From assembly GCF_012641405.1 (NCBI RefSeq), contig NZ_JABAII010000001.1, positions 248,001 through 312,000 of the forward strand: a stretch of 64,000 nucleotides of DNA, written 5' to 3'. The stretch's first letter is position 1, and each line of letters starts with the position of its first letter. Below the pieces are notes generated by a model, which searched no databases, was not told where the DNA came from, and saw only the letters and a program-made list of their open reading frames with translations. Shown here piece by piece: positions 34,567 through 43,961 of this stretch. Position numbers and translations under genes: made by a program. Source of the stretch: Rhizobium sp. P40RR-XXII. GTDB taxonomy: Bacteria; Pseudomonadota; Alphaproteobacteria; Rhizobiales; Rhizobiaceae.

Positions 34567-35151
34567 TCAAACATCCGCGCGCGTGAAATAGATCGGATAG
34601 TCGATCACCAACCCATCCTCGTCGACCGGGAGATCGACGGTGAAATCCCTATCTTCGGCGGCGTAGCGATAGAGTTTCTCCGGCACGATGCAGGTATAGT
34701 GCTGACCGTCGCGCACCGGCTCGAACGTGTCGAATGGGATATAGAGCATGGAGAGCTTGGCGGTTCCGCTTTCCGGCGTCATCTCCAGCCGGCGGATCGG
34801 CAGGCTGTTGGTGAAGGGCGAGCCGTAGAGATCGATATCGACGCAGCCATCGAATTGCGGCAGAGCCGCGCCGTCCTCGGTGCGCCAATGTCCCTTGCCG
34901 TCGGATATCAGGGCGAGACGGCGCCCATCGGTGGTTTCGACGGAGAAGGAAAGAACGGCCCAATCGGCGGAACAGTCGATGCGGTAGGAGACGCCGTAGG
35001 GTGTGCCGCCACGGCCACCAATAATAATGCCGGCGGCGCGGATGGCCGCGACGCCGGCATTGTCGATAGGAACGATCGTGAGATGCTCCAGCCCGTCTCC
35101 TTCCATGGGACGCCAGCGGACCGTCGTCGGAAGGAGCGGGCGGAAGGCCAT
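34567..35151 (-). CDS. Glycolipid-binding-like (DUF1089) family protein
   Basis: 194 residues from MAFRPLLPTTVRW. It has the family pattern DGLEHLTIVPIDNAG, GVSYRIDCSADWAVLSFSV and FDTFEPVRDGQHYTCI. Members bind glycolipid-like ligands in one structural study, and the rest are unknown. No signal peptide is present. The start lies 2 bases after the gap stop, so it is co-transcribed with gap. That link to a glycolytic gene is not explained. The longer open frame (from 35226) would run into gap. Confidence 0.8.
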   Translation of the reverse strand: MAFRPLLPTTVRWRPMEGDGLEHLTIVPIDNAGVAAIRAAGIIIGGRGGTPYGVSYRIDCSADWAVLSFSVETTDGRRLALISDGKGHWRTEDGAALPQFDGCVDIDLYGSPFTNSLPIRRLEMTPESGTAKLSMLYIPFDTFEPVRDGQHYTCIVPEKLYRYAAEDRDFTVDLPVDEDGLVIDYPIYFTRADV

Positions 35152-35153
35152 GA

Positions 35154-36164
35154 TCAGATCAGCTTGGCAAGCGCGACGGCCGTGTCGGACATGCGGCTGG
35201 AGAAGCCCCATTCGTTGTCGTACCACGACAGGACGCGCACGAAGCTGCCTTCCATGACCTTGGTCTGGTCGGTCGCGAAGATCGACGAGTGGCTGTCATG
35301 GTTGAAGTCGCGGGAAACCAGCGGCTCGTCGGTGTAGCCGAGGATGCCCTTCAGCTTGCCGTTCGCTGCAGCCTTGATGGCTTCGTTGATTTCGCCGACC
35401 GTCGTTGCCTTCTTGGCCACGAACTTGAAGTCGACAACCGAGACGTTCGGGGTCGGAACGCGGATCGACGTGCCGTCGAGCTTGCCCTTCAGGTGCGGCA
35501 GAACGAGACCAACGGCTTTTGCGGCGCCCGTCGACGTCGGGATCATGGACAGGGCTGCGGCGCGGGCGCGGTACAGGTCCTTGTGCATGGTGTCGAGCGT
35601 CGGCTGGTCGCCGGTGTAGGAGTGGATTGTTGTCATGAAGCCGTGGTCGATACCGACGGCGTCGTCGAGAACCTTCACAACTGGCACCAGGCAGTTCGTG
35701 GTGCAGGAAGCGTTGGAGATGACCAGGTGCTCCTTGGTGAGCTGGTCGTGGTTGACGCCGAAAACGACGGTCAGGTCGGCGCCGTCGGCAGGAGCCGAAA
35801 CGATGACGCGCTTGGCACCGGCCGTCAGGTGGGCGGCGGCCTTGTCGCGGGCGGTGAAGATGCCCGTGCATTCCATCGCGATGTCGACGCCGAGATCGCG
35901 GTGCGGCAGGGTTGCCGGGTCCTTGATCGCCGTGACCTTGATCGGCTTGCCGCCGCCAACGATGATCGTGTCGCCTTCGACCTTCACTTCGGCGGGGAAC
36001 TTGCCGTGGATGGAATCGTAACGCAGCAGGTGAGCATTGGTCTCGACCGGGCCGAGGTCGTTGATGGCAACGACTTCGATATCGGTGCGGCCGGATTCGA
36101 CGATTGCACGCAGAACGTTACGGCCGATGCGGCCAAAGCCGTTGATAGCAACTTTTACAGTCAT
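35154..36164 (-). CDS. gap: Glyceraldehyde-3-phosphate dehydrogenase
   Basis: 336 residues, the classic phosphorylating type. NAD-binding [10 protein letters not shown] at the start, the catalytic Cys in ASCTTNCL (C154), and later [10 protein letters not shown] and a C-terminal [12 protein letters not shown]. Converts GAP to 1,3-bisphosphoglycerate. It lies 64 bases after tkt on the same strand, with a GC-rich stem-loop between them. The glycolipid-binding gene follows directly. Confidence 0.97.
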   Translation of the reverse strand: MTVKVAINGFGRIGRNVLRAIVESGRTDIEVVAINDLGPVETNAHLLRYDSIHGKFPAEVKVEGDTIIVGGGKPIKVTAIKDPATLPHRDLGVDIAMECTGIFTARDKAAAHLTAGAKRVIVSAPADGADLTVVFGVNHDQLTKEHLVISNASCTTNCLVPVVKVLDDAVGIDHGFMTTIHSYTGDQPTLDTMHKDLYRARAAALSMIPTSTGAAKAVGLVLPHLKGKLDGTSIRVPTPNVSVVDFKFVAKKATTVGEINEAIKAAANGKLKGILGYTDEPLVSRDFNHDSHSSIFATDQTKVMEGSFVRVLSWYDNEWGFSSRMSDTAVALAKLI

Positions 36165-36228
36165 TGAAATTCACTCCCGTTCACTCAGGGTGTTTATCTA
36201 TTGGATTTGAGAGCGCTTGTCAGCGCCC

Positions 36229-38211
36229 TCAGGAAAGCTTTGCCTCGGCGGCAGCAACAACGGCCTCCGTCGTGATGCCGAAGTGCTTGTAGACGTCCTT
36301 GTACGGAGCCGAAGCGCCGAAGCTCTTCATGCCGATGAAGGCGCCTTCCGGGCCGATGAAGGCATCCCAGCCCTCGCGAACGCCGGCTTCGACAGCGACC
36401 TTGACCGGCGAATTGCCGATGACATCCTTGCGGTAGGCGTCCGGCTGCTCGAAGAAGAGTTCGGTGCAGGGGACGGAAACGACGCGCGTGGAGACGCCCT
36501 TGCCTTCCAGAACGGCGCGAGCGGCGACGGCGAGTTCGACTTCGGAACCCGAAGCGAAGATCGTTACCTTGGCGTCGGCATTGCCTGCCAGCGTGTAGGC
36601 GCCGAGTTCGCAGAGGTTCTTCTCGCTATATTCCGTGCGAGCGGCCAGCAGGTTCTGACGGGTCAGCGCGAGGCCGGACGGACGGTTGGTGGTCTTGATG
36701 GCGATCTGCCAGCATTCGGCCGTTTCCGTGGCGTCCGCCGGGCGGAACAGCTGGAAGTTCGGGATGGCGCGCAGGCTGGCGACCTGCTCGACCGGCTGGT
36801 GGGTCGGGCCGTCTTCGCCGACGCCGATGGAATCATGCGTCAGGACGTGGATGGCGCGGATGCCCATCAGGGCTGCGAGGCGGAGGGGCGGGCGGCAATA
36901 ATCCGAGAAGATCAAAAAGCCGCCGCTGTAGGGGATGAGACCGCCATGCAGGGAGATACCGTTCATCGCGGCGGCCATGCCGTGCTCGCGGATACCCCAG
37001 TGCATGTAGCGGCCGGAGAAATCGGTCGGGGTAATCGACTTCATCTGGCTGGTCTTGGTGTTGTTCGACGGCGTCAGGTCGGCGGAACCGCCAAGCGTTT
37101 CCGGAATGAAGCCGTTGATGATTTCGAGAGCGTCTTCCGAGGCCTTGCGGGTCGCAAGTGTCGGCTTGGTTTCGGCAAGCTTCTTCTTGTAGTCGCTGAT
37201 GGCGGTATCGAAGCCGGCGGGCAGCTCATGGGCGAAGCGGCGGTTGAATTCGGCTTTCCTGGCCGCATCGGCGGCGGCAAGGCGGCCTTCCCAGGCTTCG
37301 CGGGTGCCGATGGAGCGCTCGCCGGCGGCGCGCCATTCACCGAGGATGTCGTTCGGGATGACGAAGGGCTCGTAGGGCCAGTCCAGTGCGACGCGGGTGG
37401 CGGCGATTTCCTCGGCGCCGAGCGGCGAGCCGTGAACCTTGTGGGTGCCCTGCTTGTTCGGAGCGCCGAAGCCGATGATCGTCTTGCAGGCGATGAACGT
37501 CGGGCGGTCGGACTTGTGAGCCGCTTCGATGGCGGCGCTGATGGCGGCCTGGTCGTGACCGTCGATTTCGATCGTATTCCAGTGAACGGCCTTGAAGCGG
37601 GCGACCTGGTCGGTCGAATCCGAAAGCGATACGGCGCCGTCGATGGTGATGGAGTTATTGTCCCAGAAGAGGATCAGCTTGTTGAGCTTGAGGTGGCCGG
37701 CAAGCGCGATCGCCTCATGGCTGATGCCTTCCATCAGGCAGCCGTCGCCGCACATGGCATAGGTGTAGTGATCCTGCAGGTCGGCGCCGAATTCCTCGCG
37801 CAGCTTGCGTTCGGCGATCGCCATGCCGACGGCATTGGCAATGCCCTGGCCGAGCGGGCCGGTCGTGGTTTCGATGCCGGTGGCGTGACCATATTCCGGG
37901 TGGCCGGCGGTCTTGGAACCGAGCTGGCGGAAGCGCTGCAGCTCATCGATCGTCATGTCCGGATAGCCGGTGAGGTAAAGAACCGAATAAAGCAGCATCG
38001 AGCCGTGGCCGGCCGACAGGACGAAACGGTCGCGGTCCGGCCAACGGGGGTTCTTCGGGTCGAAGCGCAGATATTTGCCAAAGAGAACGGTGGCGACATC
38101 AGCCATCCCCATCGGCAAACCGGGGTGACCGGAATTGGCCTTCTCGACAGCATCCATGGCAAGGAAACGGATCGCATTCGCCATCCGGTCGTGTTGTTCG
38201 CGAGAGTTCAT
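36229..38211 (-). CDS. tkt: Transketolase
   Basis: 660 residues from [17 protein letters not shown]. It has the thiamine diphosphate region [18 protein letters not shown] near 155 and the [10 protein letters not shown] start of the family. It moves two-carbon units in the pentose phosphate and Calvin pathways. Promoter-like elements lie at 38341-38368. A 690-codon open frame on the other strand is a shadow. tkt, gap and pgk lie as one leftward carbon-metabolism block. Confidence 0.97.
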   Translation of the reverse strand: MNSREQHDRMANAIRFLAMDAVEKANSGHPGLPMGMADVATVLFGKYLRFDPKNPRWPDRDRFVLSAGHGSMLLYSVLYLTGYPDMTIDELQRFRQLGSKTAGHPEYGHATGIETTTGPLGQGIANAVGMAIAERKLREEFGADLQDHYTYAMCGDGCLMEGISHEAIALAGHLKLNKLILFWDNNSITIDGAVSLSDSTDQVARFKAVHWNTIEIDGHDQAAISAAIEAAHKSDRPTFIACKTIIGFGAPNKQGTHKVHGSPLGAEEIAATRVALDWPYEPFVIPNDILGEWRAAGERSIGTREAWEGRLAAADAARKAEFNRRFAHELPAGFDTAISDYKKKLAETKPTLATRKASEDALEIINGFIPETLGGSADLTPSNNTKTSQMKSITPTDFSGRYMHWGIREHGMAAAMNGISLHGGLIPYSGGFLIFSDYCRPPLRLAALMGIRAIHVLTHDSIGVGEDGPTHQPVEQVASLRAIPNFQLFRPADATETAECWQIAIKTTNRPSGLALTRQNLLAARTEYSEKNLCELGAYTLAGNADAKVTIFASGSEVELAVAARAVLEGKGVSTRVVSVPCTELFFEQPDAYRKDVIGNSPVKVAVEAGVREGWDAFIGPEGAFIGMKSFGASAPYKDVYKHFGITTEAVVAAAEAKLS

Positions 38212-38340
38212 GGGTTTTTCCGCAGTGTTCCGGGTTCGGGGGATGGCCGCACGCCGGGGAGGGAGGGCCATCGGTTGAAAGGCAGCTGAAGGGGCGACGC
38301 TCTTCCGAACGTCATTTCCAACGTCGCCTCAGGCGGCTGA

Positions 38341-38368
38341 GACATAGCAGTTGGGACGAGCAAGTCAA
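38341..38368 (-). promoter_or_regulatory. Sigma-70-type promoter for tkt
   Basis: On the minus strand TTGACT (38363-38368) and CTATGT (38342-38347), with a 15-base gap. It fits the rhizobial CTTGAC and CTATAT-type promoter, 130 bases before the tkt start. Confidence 0.5.
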
Positions 38369-38522
38369 CAAATCGAGGGCTCAATCCGGCCCTTCCGCGG
38401 CAATTTTTTAACATTTGCCCGTTCACTTTTACAAAAGACGACAATGATGCGACAAGGCCTGTGTAGTCGGCAAAGGCGGCCTTCATCCACAGAATAGGGG
38501 GGGTGCCACATGACAGCCTTTA

Positions 38523-38552
38523 TTGACGTGCTGTTGCTGAGTTGAATATTGT
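38523..38552 (+). promoter_or_regulatory. Sigma-70-type promoter for DUF4164
   Basis: TTGACG at 38523-38528 and TATTGT at 38547-38552, 18 bases apart. It precedes the DUF4164 ATG by about 62 bases and probably also serves zapA. Confidence 0.45.
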
Positions 38553-38613
38553 TGCGAAATCAGACAAGTGGCCGGATGTTTTGATTCGGGCCTTGCGCGG
38601 AGAAGCGAAGGGT

Positions 38614-38889
38614 ATGACACCTTCAGGCAAAACGGTGGACGCGGCGCTCGCCCAATTGCGCCAGGCACTCTCGACTTTGGAGAGCGCCGTCGATGGACGG
38701 TTCGAGCGGGAACGGGCACAGAGCGATATAGAAGGCGAGGTCCGCAGGGTTCACGCCGATCGCTCCCGGCTTGCCCAGGAATTGGACCAGGCCGAGTTCC
38801 GTGCGAACCGGCTCGAGGAGGTCAATCGTGAAGTGTCGCGCCGGCTGGTTACGGCGATGGAAACCATAAGAGCCGTGTTGGACCGCTGA
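38614..38889 (+). CDS. DUF4164 family coiled-coil protein
   Basis: 91 residues from the ATG at 38614 (MTPSGKTVDAALAQLRQAL). The whole chain is helical with heptad-like runs, and matches DUF4164, a small family found upstream of zapA in rhizobia. Its place beside zapA suggests a cell-division or cytoskeletal role, but this is inference. An upstream TTG start at 38542 would add 24 unconserved residues. Confidence 0.75.
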   Translation: MTPSGKTVDAALAQLRQALSTLESAVDGRFERERAQSDIEGEVRRVHADRSRLAQELDQAEFRANRLEEVNREVSRRLVTAMETIRAVLDR

Positions 38890-38936
38890 TCCCTCGGGAG
38901 GCAGCCGTCGCAGCGCGGCAGTGATCGGAAAGTCGA

Positions 38937-39314
38937 ATGGCGCAAGTAACGGTAACGATCGACGGCAAAGCCTACCGGATGGCCTGCGAAGAGGGGCAGG
39001 AAGACCATCTGACGGATCTCGCCAATCGCTTCGATCGCTACGTCATGCATTTGAAAAGCCAGTTCGGCGAAATCGGCGATCTTCGGGTCACCGTCATGGC
39101 CGGTATCATGATCATGGACGAGGTGTCGGAACTGACGCGCCGGGTCTCCGCGCTCGAAACGGAACTGGAATCCCTGACCAGCAATCGCGATACGACGCTG
39201 GCCGCCAATGCGCGCGCGGAGGAAACACTGGCGAGCGTCATCGACGAGGTGACGACACGCATTCACGGCATCACCGAGAAGCTTCTGGCACGGCCGAGTG
39301 TCGAGGAGGCTTAA
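38937..39314 (+). CDS. zapA: Cell division protein ZapA
   Basis: 125 residues, starting MAQVTVTIDGKAYRMACEEG. It has the ZapA helical pattern: HLTDLANRFDRYVMHLK, then VMAGIMIMDEVSEL. A coiled-coil tail lies to the end. ZapA bundles FtsZ filaments. It follows DUF4164 by 47 bases. The 6S RNA gene lies just downstream, as in many bacteria. Confidence 0.9.
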   Translation: MAQVTVTIDGKAYRMACEEGQEDHLTDLANRFDRYVMHLKSQFGEIGDLRVTVMAGIMIMDEVSELTRRVSALETELESLTSNRDTTLAANARAEETLASVIDEVTTRIHGITEKLLARPSVEEA

Positions 39315-39379
39315 GTTTATTTCTGCGGATGCCAGCTACGGGCCTCTGGTGCGTTGACTTAATCCGCTCTATATAGCTT

Positions 39380-39540
39380 GGGCGGTCTGCGCTTCCCGAC
39401 AGGAACCACAATCCCTGGGGCCATACTCGATCCAAAGGGAGCTGTCCCTGACTAGGCCTGTGGGCCTGGACACACGGCGCCCACCTACGTTTGTAGGCAC
39501 CCAGGATCGTAAACATCCATCGGTCGTCGTGGATCGCTCT
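39380..39540 (+). ncRNA. ssrS: 6S RNA
   Basis: The region just after zapA reads as a transcript, with TGACACACGGCGCCCACCT-type conserved bases near 39465-39485 (ACACGGCGCCCACCTACG) and a complementary CCTGGGGCC/GGGAGCTGTCCCTG core forming the bubble. I recognise these blocks from alphaproteobacterial 6S RNA, which sequesters RNA polymerase. The usual location after zapA agrees. The ends are not defined by sequence: the 5' end is somewhere near 39380 and the 3' end near 39540. A TTGACTT and TATATA pair precedes it with poor spacing. Confidence 0.75.
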
Positions 39541-39632
39541 CAAATTTCCGGCTTATGGCGAATTTTCCGGCCTATGGCAAAGGATGGCGCCGCGCAGTTC
39601 TTCCGCCGCGCTGACGCCGCTCCTCCTCCCCC

Positions 39633-41432
39633 TTAACCTTTCGACCGCAGGTAGGCACCGCGCTCGAGTTCCGCGCGGTTCGTCGCGCTGCGCAGCCGCA
39701 GCAGGTCCTTGCGGGCGATCAGGCCCATGAGGCGGCCGGTCTGGGCCTCGACGACGGGAACGCGTCCCGTATCAGCCTGGATCATGATATCCGCGACGCG
39801 TCCGACGGTGTCCTCGGCATGAGCGACGGGAATGGAGGCATCCGAGATCACGTCGAACAGCGATTGATCCATCAGATCCGGCTCGCTTTGCCAACGCAGG
39901 GCATCGGCGCGCGAGATCATGCCGACCAGGCGTTCGTTATCCCCGACGACCGGATAGAAGCGGTGGGCATCCGGTTGTTCCGTCATCCGCGCCAGCGCTT
40001 CCGACAGGCGCATGGAGGCAGGCAGGGTATCCACCTTGGCGATCATGATGTCGCGGGCGCGGGTGAGCTCGAACGGGTCGATGCCGTATTCGCGGGTGAT
40101 GTGCTGGCCGCGACGGGCGATCTTTTCCGTTAGGATTGATCGTTTCAGCAGCAGGACGGTGACGGCATAGGCCGCGACAGTTGCCGCAAGCAGAGGCACC
40201 ATCGCACCGGTGTCCCCCGTCAGTTCGACGGCGAAGAAGGTGCCGGTGAGGGGTGCGCGCATCGTGCCGCCCATCATTGCCGCCATGCCGAGCAGCGCCC
40301 AGAAGCCGGGATCGCCGGGCAGGATGAGGCCGACGAGCCAGCCAAGCGCGCCGCCGAGGATGAGCAGTGGCGCCAGAACGCCGCCCGAGGTGCCCGAGGA
40401 AAGTGCCACCAGCCAGATGCCGGCCTTGACCAGCAGGATCGCCAGCACCGCGCCGGCGGCGATGTGGCTGTGCAAGAGATCGGCGATGATATCGTAACCG
40501 ACGCCGAGCGCGCGCGGCTCGATCAATCCGCCAAGCCCGACGATGAGGCCGCCGAGTGCCGGCCACCACATCCAGTGGATCGGCAGCTTTTCGAAGGCAT
40601 CCTCGATCTTGTAGAGCAGGGTGGTCAGCAGGCCGGATTGCAGTCCCGAGACGATGCCGAGGCCGGCGGCGAGCACGACGCCCCACCAGGAGAGCGACAT
40701 ATCGAAATGAGCGGGGAAGAGCGCACCGCTGCCGATCAGCAACGGACGCCAGACCACCGAAACGCAGGCGGCGACGGCGACCGGAATGAAGCTGCGCGGC
40801 TTCCATTCGAACAGCAGCAATTCGACGGCGAGCATGACGGCCGCGATCGGTGTGCCGAACACCGCCGTCATGCCGGCTGCGGCGCCGGCGACGAGCAGGG
40901 TCTTTCTCTCGGCCGCGCTCATATGAAAGAGCTGTGCGAAGAGCGAGCCGATGGCGCCGCCCGTCATGATGATCGGGCCTTCCGCACCGAAGGGGCCGCC
41001 GGAGCCGATCGAGATCGCCGATGACAGGGGCTTCAGCACCGCCACCTTCGGCGACATGCGGCTGCCGCCGATCAGGATCGCCTCGATGGCTTCGGGAATA
41101 CCGTGGCCGCGGATCTTCTCCGAGCCGTAACGCGCCATCAGGCCGATGACGATGCCGCCGAGAATGGGCGCGGCCACCATCCAGGGCGAGCGTGCCACCA
41201 TGGTAAAGGAGAGCGGCTCCGTGCTGATCTTGAACAGCCAGACGGCATTGCTGACGAGTGCGATGAGATTGATGAGCACCCAGGCGGCGAACGCGCCTCC
41301 GGTGCCGACCACCAGCGCCATGGCAATCAGCACCAGGACGCGCTTGTCCGTGGTGAAATCGCCATTGTCCTTGCGGGAGGCCCAGCCGGAGAAATCGTGA
41401 CTGTGATTTTGTGGGGTGGGGGTGTTCTGCAT
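39633..41432 (-). CDS. ClC-family chloride channel/antiporter with CBS domains (SycA-like)
   Basis: 599 residues. The ClC membrane part has the gating-glutamate motif GAEGPIIMTGG and the GTSGGVLAPLLILGG loop. Two CBS domains lie at about 450-585 (FYPVVGDNERLVGMISRADAL, then GRVPVVEAQTGRLMGLI). ClC proteins with gating Glu can exchange Cl- for H+ and help acid resistance. R. tropici SycA, needed for symbiosis and acid tolerance, is a ClC protein; a link here is suggested by the lpiA operon in the same neighbourhood. A two-palindrome repeat sits next to the start. Confidence 0.88.
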   Translation of the reverse strand: MQNTPTPQNHSHDFSGWASRKDNGDFTTDKRVLVLIAMALVVGTGGAFAAWVLINLIALVSNAVWLFKISTEPLSFTMVARSPWMVAAPILGGIVIGLMARYGSEKIRGHGIPEAIEAILIGGSRMSPKVAVLKPLSSAISIGSGGPFGAEGPIIMTGGAIGSLFAQLFHMSAAERKTLLVAGAAAGMTAVFGTPIAAVMLAVELLLFEWKPRSFIPVAVAACVSVVWRPLLIGSGALFPAHFDMSLSWWGVVLAAGLGIVSGLQSGLLTTLLYKIEDAFEKLPIHWMWWPALGGLIVGLGGLIEPRALGVGYDIIADLLHSHIAAGAVLAILLVKAGIWLVALSSGTSGGVLAPLLILGGALGWLVGLILPGDPGFWALLGMAAMMGGTMRAPLTGTFFAVELTGDTGAMVPLLAATVAAYAVTVLLLKRSILTEKIARRGQHITREYGIDPFELTRARDIMIAKVDTLPASMRLSEALARMTEQPDAHRFYPVVGDNERLVGMISRADALRWQSEPDLMDQSLFDVISDASIPVAHAEDTVGRVADIMIQADTGRVPVVEAQTGRLMGLIARKDLLRLRSATNRAELERGAYLRSKG

Positions 41433-41448
41433 TGGGGCCTTCTGTGCC

Positions 41449-41548
41449 AGAGCGCTTTCGCTATTCGAAGAAAAGCGAAAGCGCTCTATTTTCCTGTTTT
41501 ACGCATTCCGGACGGAAAACCGCTGCGCACTGTTCCTCGGAATGCTCT
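41449..41548. repeat. RIME-like two-palindrome repeat
   Basis: First palindrome AGAGCGCTTTCGCT (41449-41462) pairs exactly with AGCGAAAGCGCTCT (41474-41487). The second has arms GCATTCC and GGAATGC (41503-41545) around a GGACGGAAAACCGC core. The same core occurs at 54600-54650. It is a short mosaic repeat in the spacer between the ClC and MarR genes, similar in build to rhizobial RIME elements. Confidence 0.75.
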
Positions 41549-41756
41549 GAGCGCGCGGCCGGCCTTCAGCCGCTCCCCGCTTCGAGATGGCAAATATATC
41601 GTAATGCGATATAAATCAACCAGAGCGCATCGCGATCTCCAAGATTCGCTTCGGCACTTTCGGTCCTTGATCTTGAGCATGCCGTTGCTGCAAAACTGCT
41701 GAACATTTTGCGCGGCATGCTTTAGGACCGCGAACTGCGGCAACAGGGACGATTTG

Positions 41757-42194
41757 ATGGTGCGACGTTTGGACAAAACCCTTTCTCAGGCGGATTACGA
41801 GGCGCTGGCGACGCTGCGCCATACCCTGCGCAAATTCATGGACTTCAGCACCTCGGCGGCGTATGAGGCAGGCTTGCCGCCGCAGCAGCATCAGGCATTG
41901 CTCGCCATCAAGGGGAACGGCGCCGGCGAGGCGATGACCATCGGCATGCTGGCGGAAAAGCTGCTGATTGCGCCGCATACGGCGACTGAGCTCGTGGGGC
42001 GGCTGATCGATGGCGGCTATGTCACCCGTCATCCCGATCCCTCGGACAAGCGTCGCCAGACCCTGCAATTGACGGAGAAATCCGAGGAGGTTCTTCAAGC
42101 GCTGAGCTCGATCCATCTGGTCGAAATCCGGGAAATGGCACCGAGACTGATCGAAATCCTCACACAGCTTCAGGCGGATGCTCGCAACAGCTGA
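41757..42194 (+). CDS. MarR-family regulator
   Basis: 145 residues. The winged helix has MTIGMLAEKLLIAPHTATEL, then DGGYVTRHPDPSDKRRQTLQL, the MarR signature. An AACAGGGA site lies before the ATG at 41757; a TTG at 41754 is the alternative. It faces away from the ClC gene. Target genes are unknown. Confidence 0.88.
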   Translation: MVRRLDKTLSQADYEALATLRHTLRKFMDFSTSAAYEAGLPPQQHQALLAIKGNGAGEAMTIGMLAEKLLIAPHTATELVGRLIDGGYVTRHPDPSDKRRQTLQLTEKSEEVLQALSSIHLVEIREMAPRLIEILTQLQADARNS

Positions 42195-42267
42195 GGACGC
42201 CATCGCTGCCGCTGGCTGGCGATGACGCGTTTTCGCGCTTCGAAGAAAAGCGGAAAGGCTTGCGGGA

Positions 42268-42984
42268 TTACTGGCCGAGGCGGATGCCGCCGTCGCAGAT
42301 CAGCGTGTGACCGCTTGTGAAGCCGTTGCCGATCAGGAAGGCGATGGCTTCGGCGATCTCCCGTGGGCTGCCGACGCGGCCAACCGGCGTGCGCGCTGCG
42401 AAGCCGGCAAAGGTCGGCTCTTTCTGCTCCGCGGATAGGAAATCCCACCAGGGCGTATCGACGACGCCCGGGGAAACGCAGTTCACCCGGATGGGTTTGA
42501 GTTCGACGGCGAGGATCGGTGCCAAAGCGGCAATGGCGGCATTGATGGCTCCGAGTCCGGCGGTTCCGGGCATGGCGGCCTGCGCCGAGACAGCGGAGAC
42601 GAAGGTGATGCTGCCCTGTTTCGAAAGATGAGGAAGGCAAGCCTGGGCACAGGCGAAGTGCGCCAACGTCTTCTGCTCGAAACCTTTTTTGACATCGGCA
42701 AGGTCGACGGAGGCGAAGGGACCAGCCCCATTTCCGCCGCCCAGTGCCAGGACAAGATGATCCAGCGGCCCGATTGCCTGGAAGGTTTCGACAAGGCCGG
42801 CAAAGTCGGCCGCATCCATGACGGTGGCGGTGACATCGCCATTCAGGCTTTGTGCGGCGGCCTGAAGCTTCGCCGCGTCACGACCCGTGATCGTGACCCG
42901 ATATCCTTTTTCGAGAAGATGGGCGGCGGCCGCAAGGCCGATGCCGGAGGAACCGCCGATAATAACTGCGTGTTGAGACGACAT
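42268..42984 (-). CDS. SDR-family protein with altered catalytic residues
   Basis: 238 residues. The Rossmann motif IIGGSSGIGLAAA is intact. The Ser in FVSAVSAQA is present, but the usual Tyr-x-x-x-Lys region reads GLGAINAAI, so Leu and Asn stand where Tyr and Lys are expected. It may be a cofactor-binding protein without normal oxidoreductase action, or use other residues. It may be paired with the MarR gene, with which it is convergent. Confidence 0.8.
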   Translation of the reverse strand: MSSQHAVIIGGSSGIGLAAAAHLLEKGYRVTITGRDAAKLQAAAQSLNGDVTATVMDAADFAGLVETFQAIGPLDHLVLALGGGNGAGPFASVDLADVKKGFEQKTLAHFACAQACLPHLSKQGSITFVSAVSAQAAMPGTAGLGAINAAIAALAPILAVELKPIRVNCVSPGVVDTPWWDFLSAEQKEPTFAGFAARTPVGRVGSPREIAEAIAFLIGNGFTSGHTLICDGGIRLGQ

Positions 42985-43040
42985 GGATCTCACCTTTCTG
43001 GGCTGAGTCTAGGCTGAGGAAGTTGCAGGGAGGTGGCCGG

Positions 43041-43859
43041 TCAGGCGAGGCGGGTGAGACTTTGGCTGAGTGTCCGCAGCTTCTGTCGCGCGGTCGCATC
43101 ATAGGCCTGAGCGGTGGCGCGGGACGGGCGCAATCCGTCGTAATAAAGGCCCGTACGCCCTTCCAAGGCGTTGCCGATAACCAGATTGAGGATGGCATCG
43201 GCGCCCTGATCGACGGAGCTCAGCGGTGCGACACCTGCCTGGCGCACCATGGTCGTGTTCATATAGGTTGCCGGATGCAGGCAGTTGACGGTGACGCCGG
43301 AGCCGGCCAGCTCTTCGGCAAGATCAAAGGTTAAGATGATCTGCGCCAGCTTGCTCTGGCAATAGGCGCGCACGCCACTATAACCGCGGGTCAGCATGAC
43401 ATCGGAGAAGTCGATGGCCTGTTGACCGGCCGAGGAAACATTGACGATGCGGGCGGGAGCGCTTGCCTTCAACAGCGGCAGGAGCCGGCGCGTCAGCAGA
43501 AAGCCGGCGAGATAGTTCACCGCAAAGCGCAGTTCATATCCATCGCGGCTTTCCTGGCGTCCTGTGCCGCCGCCGCTAGTGCCGATGCCGGCATTGTTGA
43601 TCAGGACGTCAAGGCGCTCATGGTCGCGTTCGACGGCATCGGCAAGTGTGCGGACCTCGTCCAGCGAGGAGAAGTCGGCAAGATAGATGGCCGCATTGCC
43701 GCCTTTATCGCGAATGCCGGAGACCACCTCGTCGGCCCGTGCCCGGTTGCGGCCGTGGACCAGTACCTTGGCACCTGTCTCCGCCAGTCTTTCCGCAACC
43801 CGCCGGCCGACGCCATCGGTCGAACCCGTGATCAGGATCGTCTTACCGCTCATGTCCAT
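43041..43859 (-). CDS. SDR-family oxidoreductase
   Basis: 272 residues. It has LITGSTDGVGRRVAERL, LINNAGIGTS, and the complete catalytic set with VSSAGQ and Tyr-Cys-Gln-Ser-Lys in RAYCQSKLAQI. It should be an active NAD(P)-dependent enzyme. The target is unknown. It is divergent from the XRE regulator with about 100 bases between, so control by that protein is likely. Confidence 0.9.
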   Translation of the reverse strand: MDMSGKTILITGSTDGVGRRVAERLAETGAKVLVHGRNRARADEVVSGIRDKGGNAAIYLADFSSLDEVRTLADAVERDHERLDVLINNAGIGTSGGGTGRQESRDGYELRFAVNYLAGFLLTRRLLPLLKASAPARIVNVSSAGQQAIDFSDVMLTRGYSGVRAYCQSKLAQIILTFDLAEELAGSGVTVNCLHPATYMNTTMVRQAGVAPLSSVDQGADAILNLVIGNALEGRTGLYYDGLRPSRATAQAYDATARQKLRTLSQSLTRLA

Positions 43860-43961
43860 CGAAAACAGCCTCCATATAGCCTACGTCCAATACTTTGGCA
43901 GCTTGCAGAGGCGACAAACAGTTCCGACTTTATCCTAGTATTAATCCTGCTATGATGGGCG

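Noticed and set aside
36217..38289. 690-codon open frame opposite tkt
   Set aside because: Shadow of transketolase; the composition is Gly/Arg/Asp-rich and non-protein-like.
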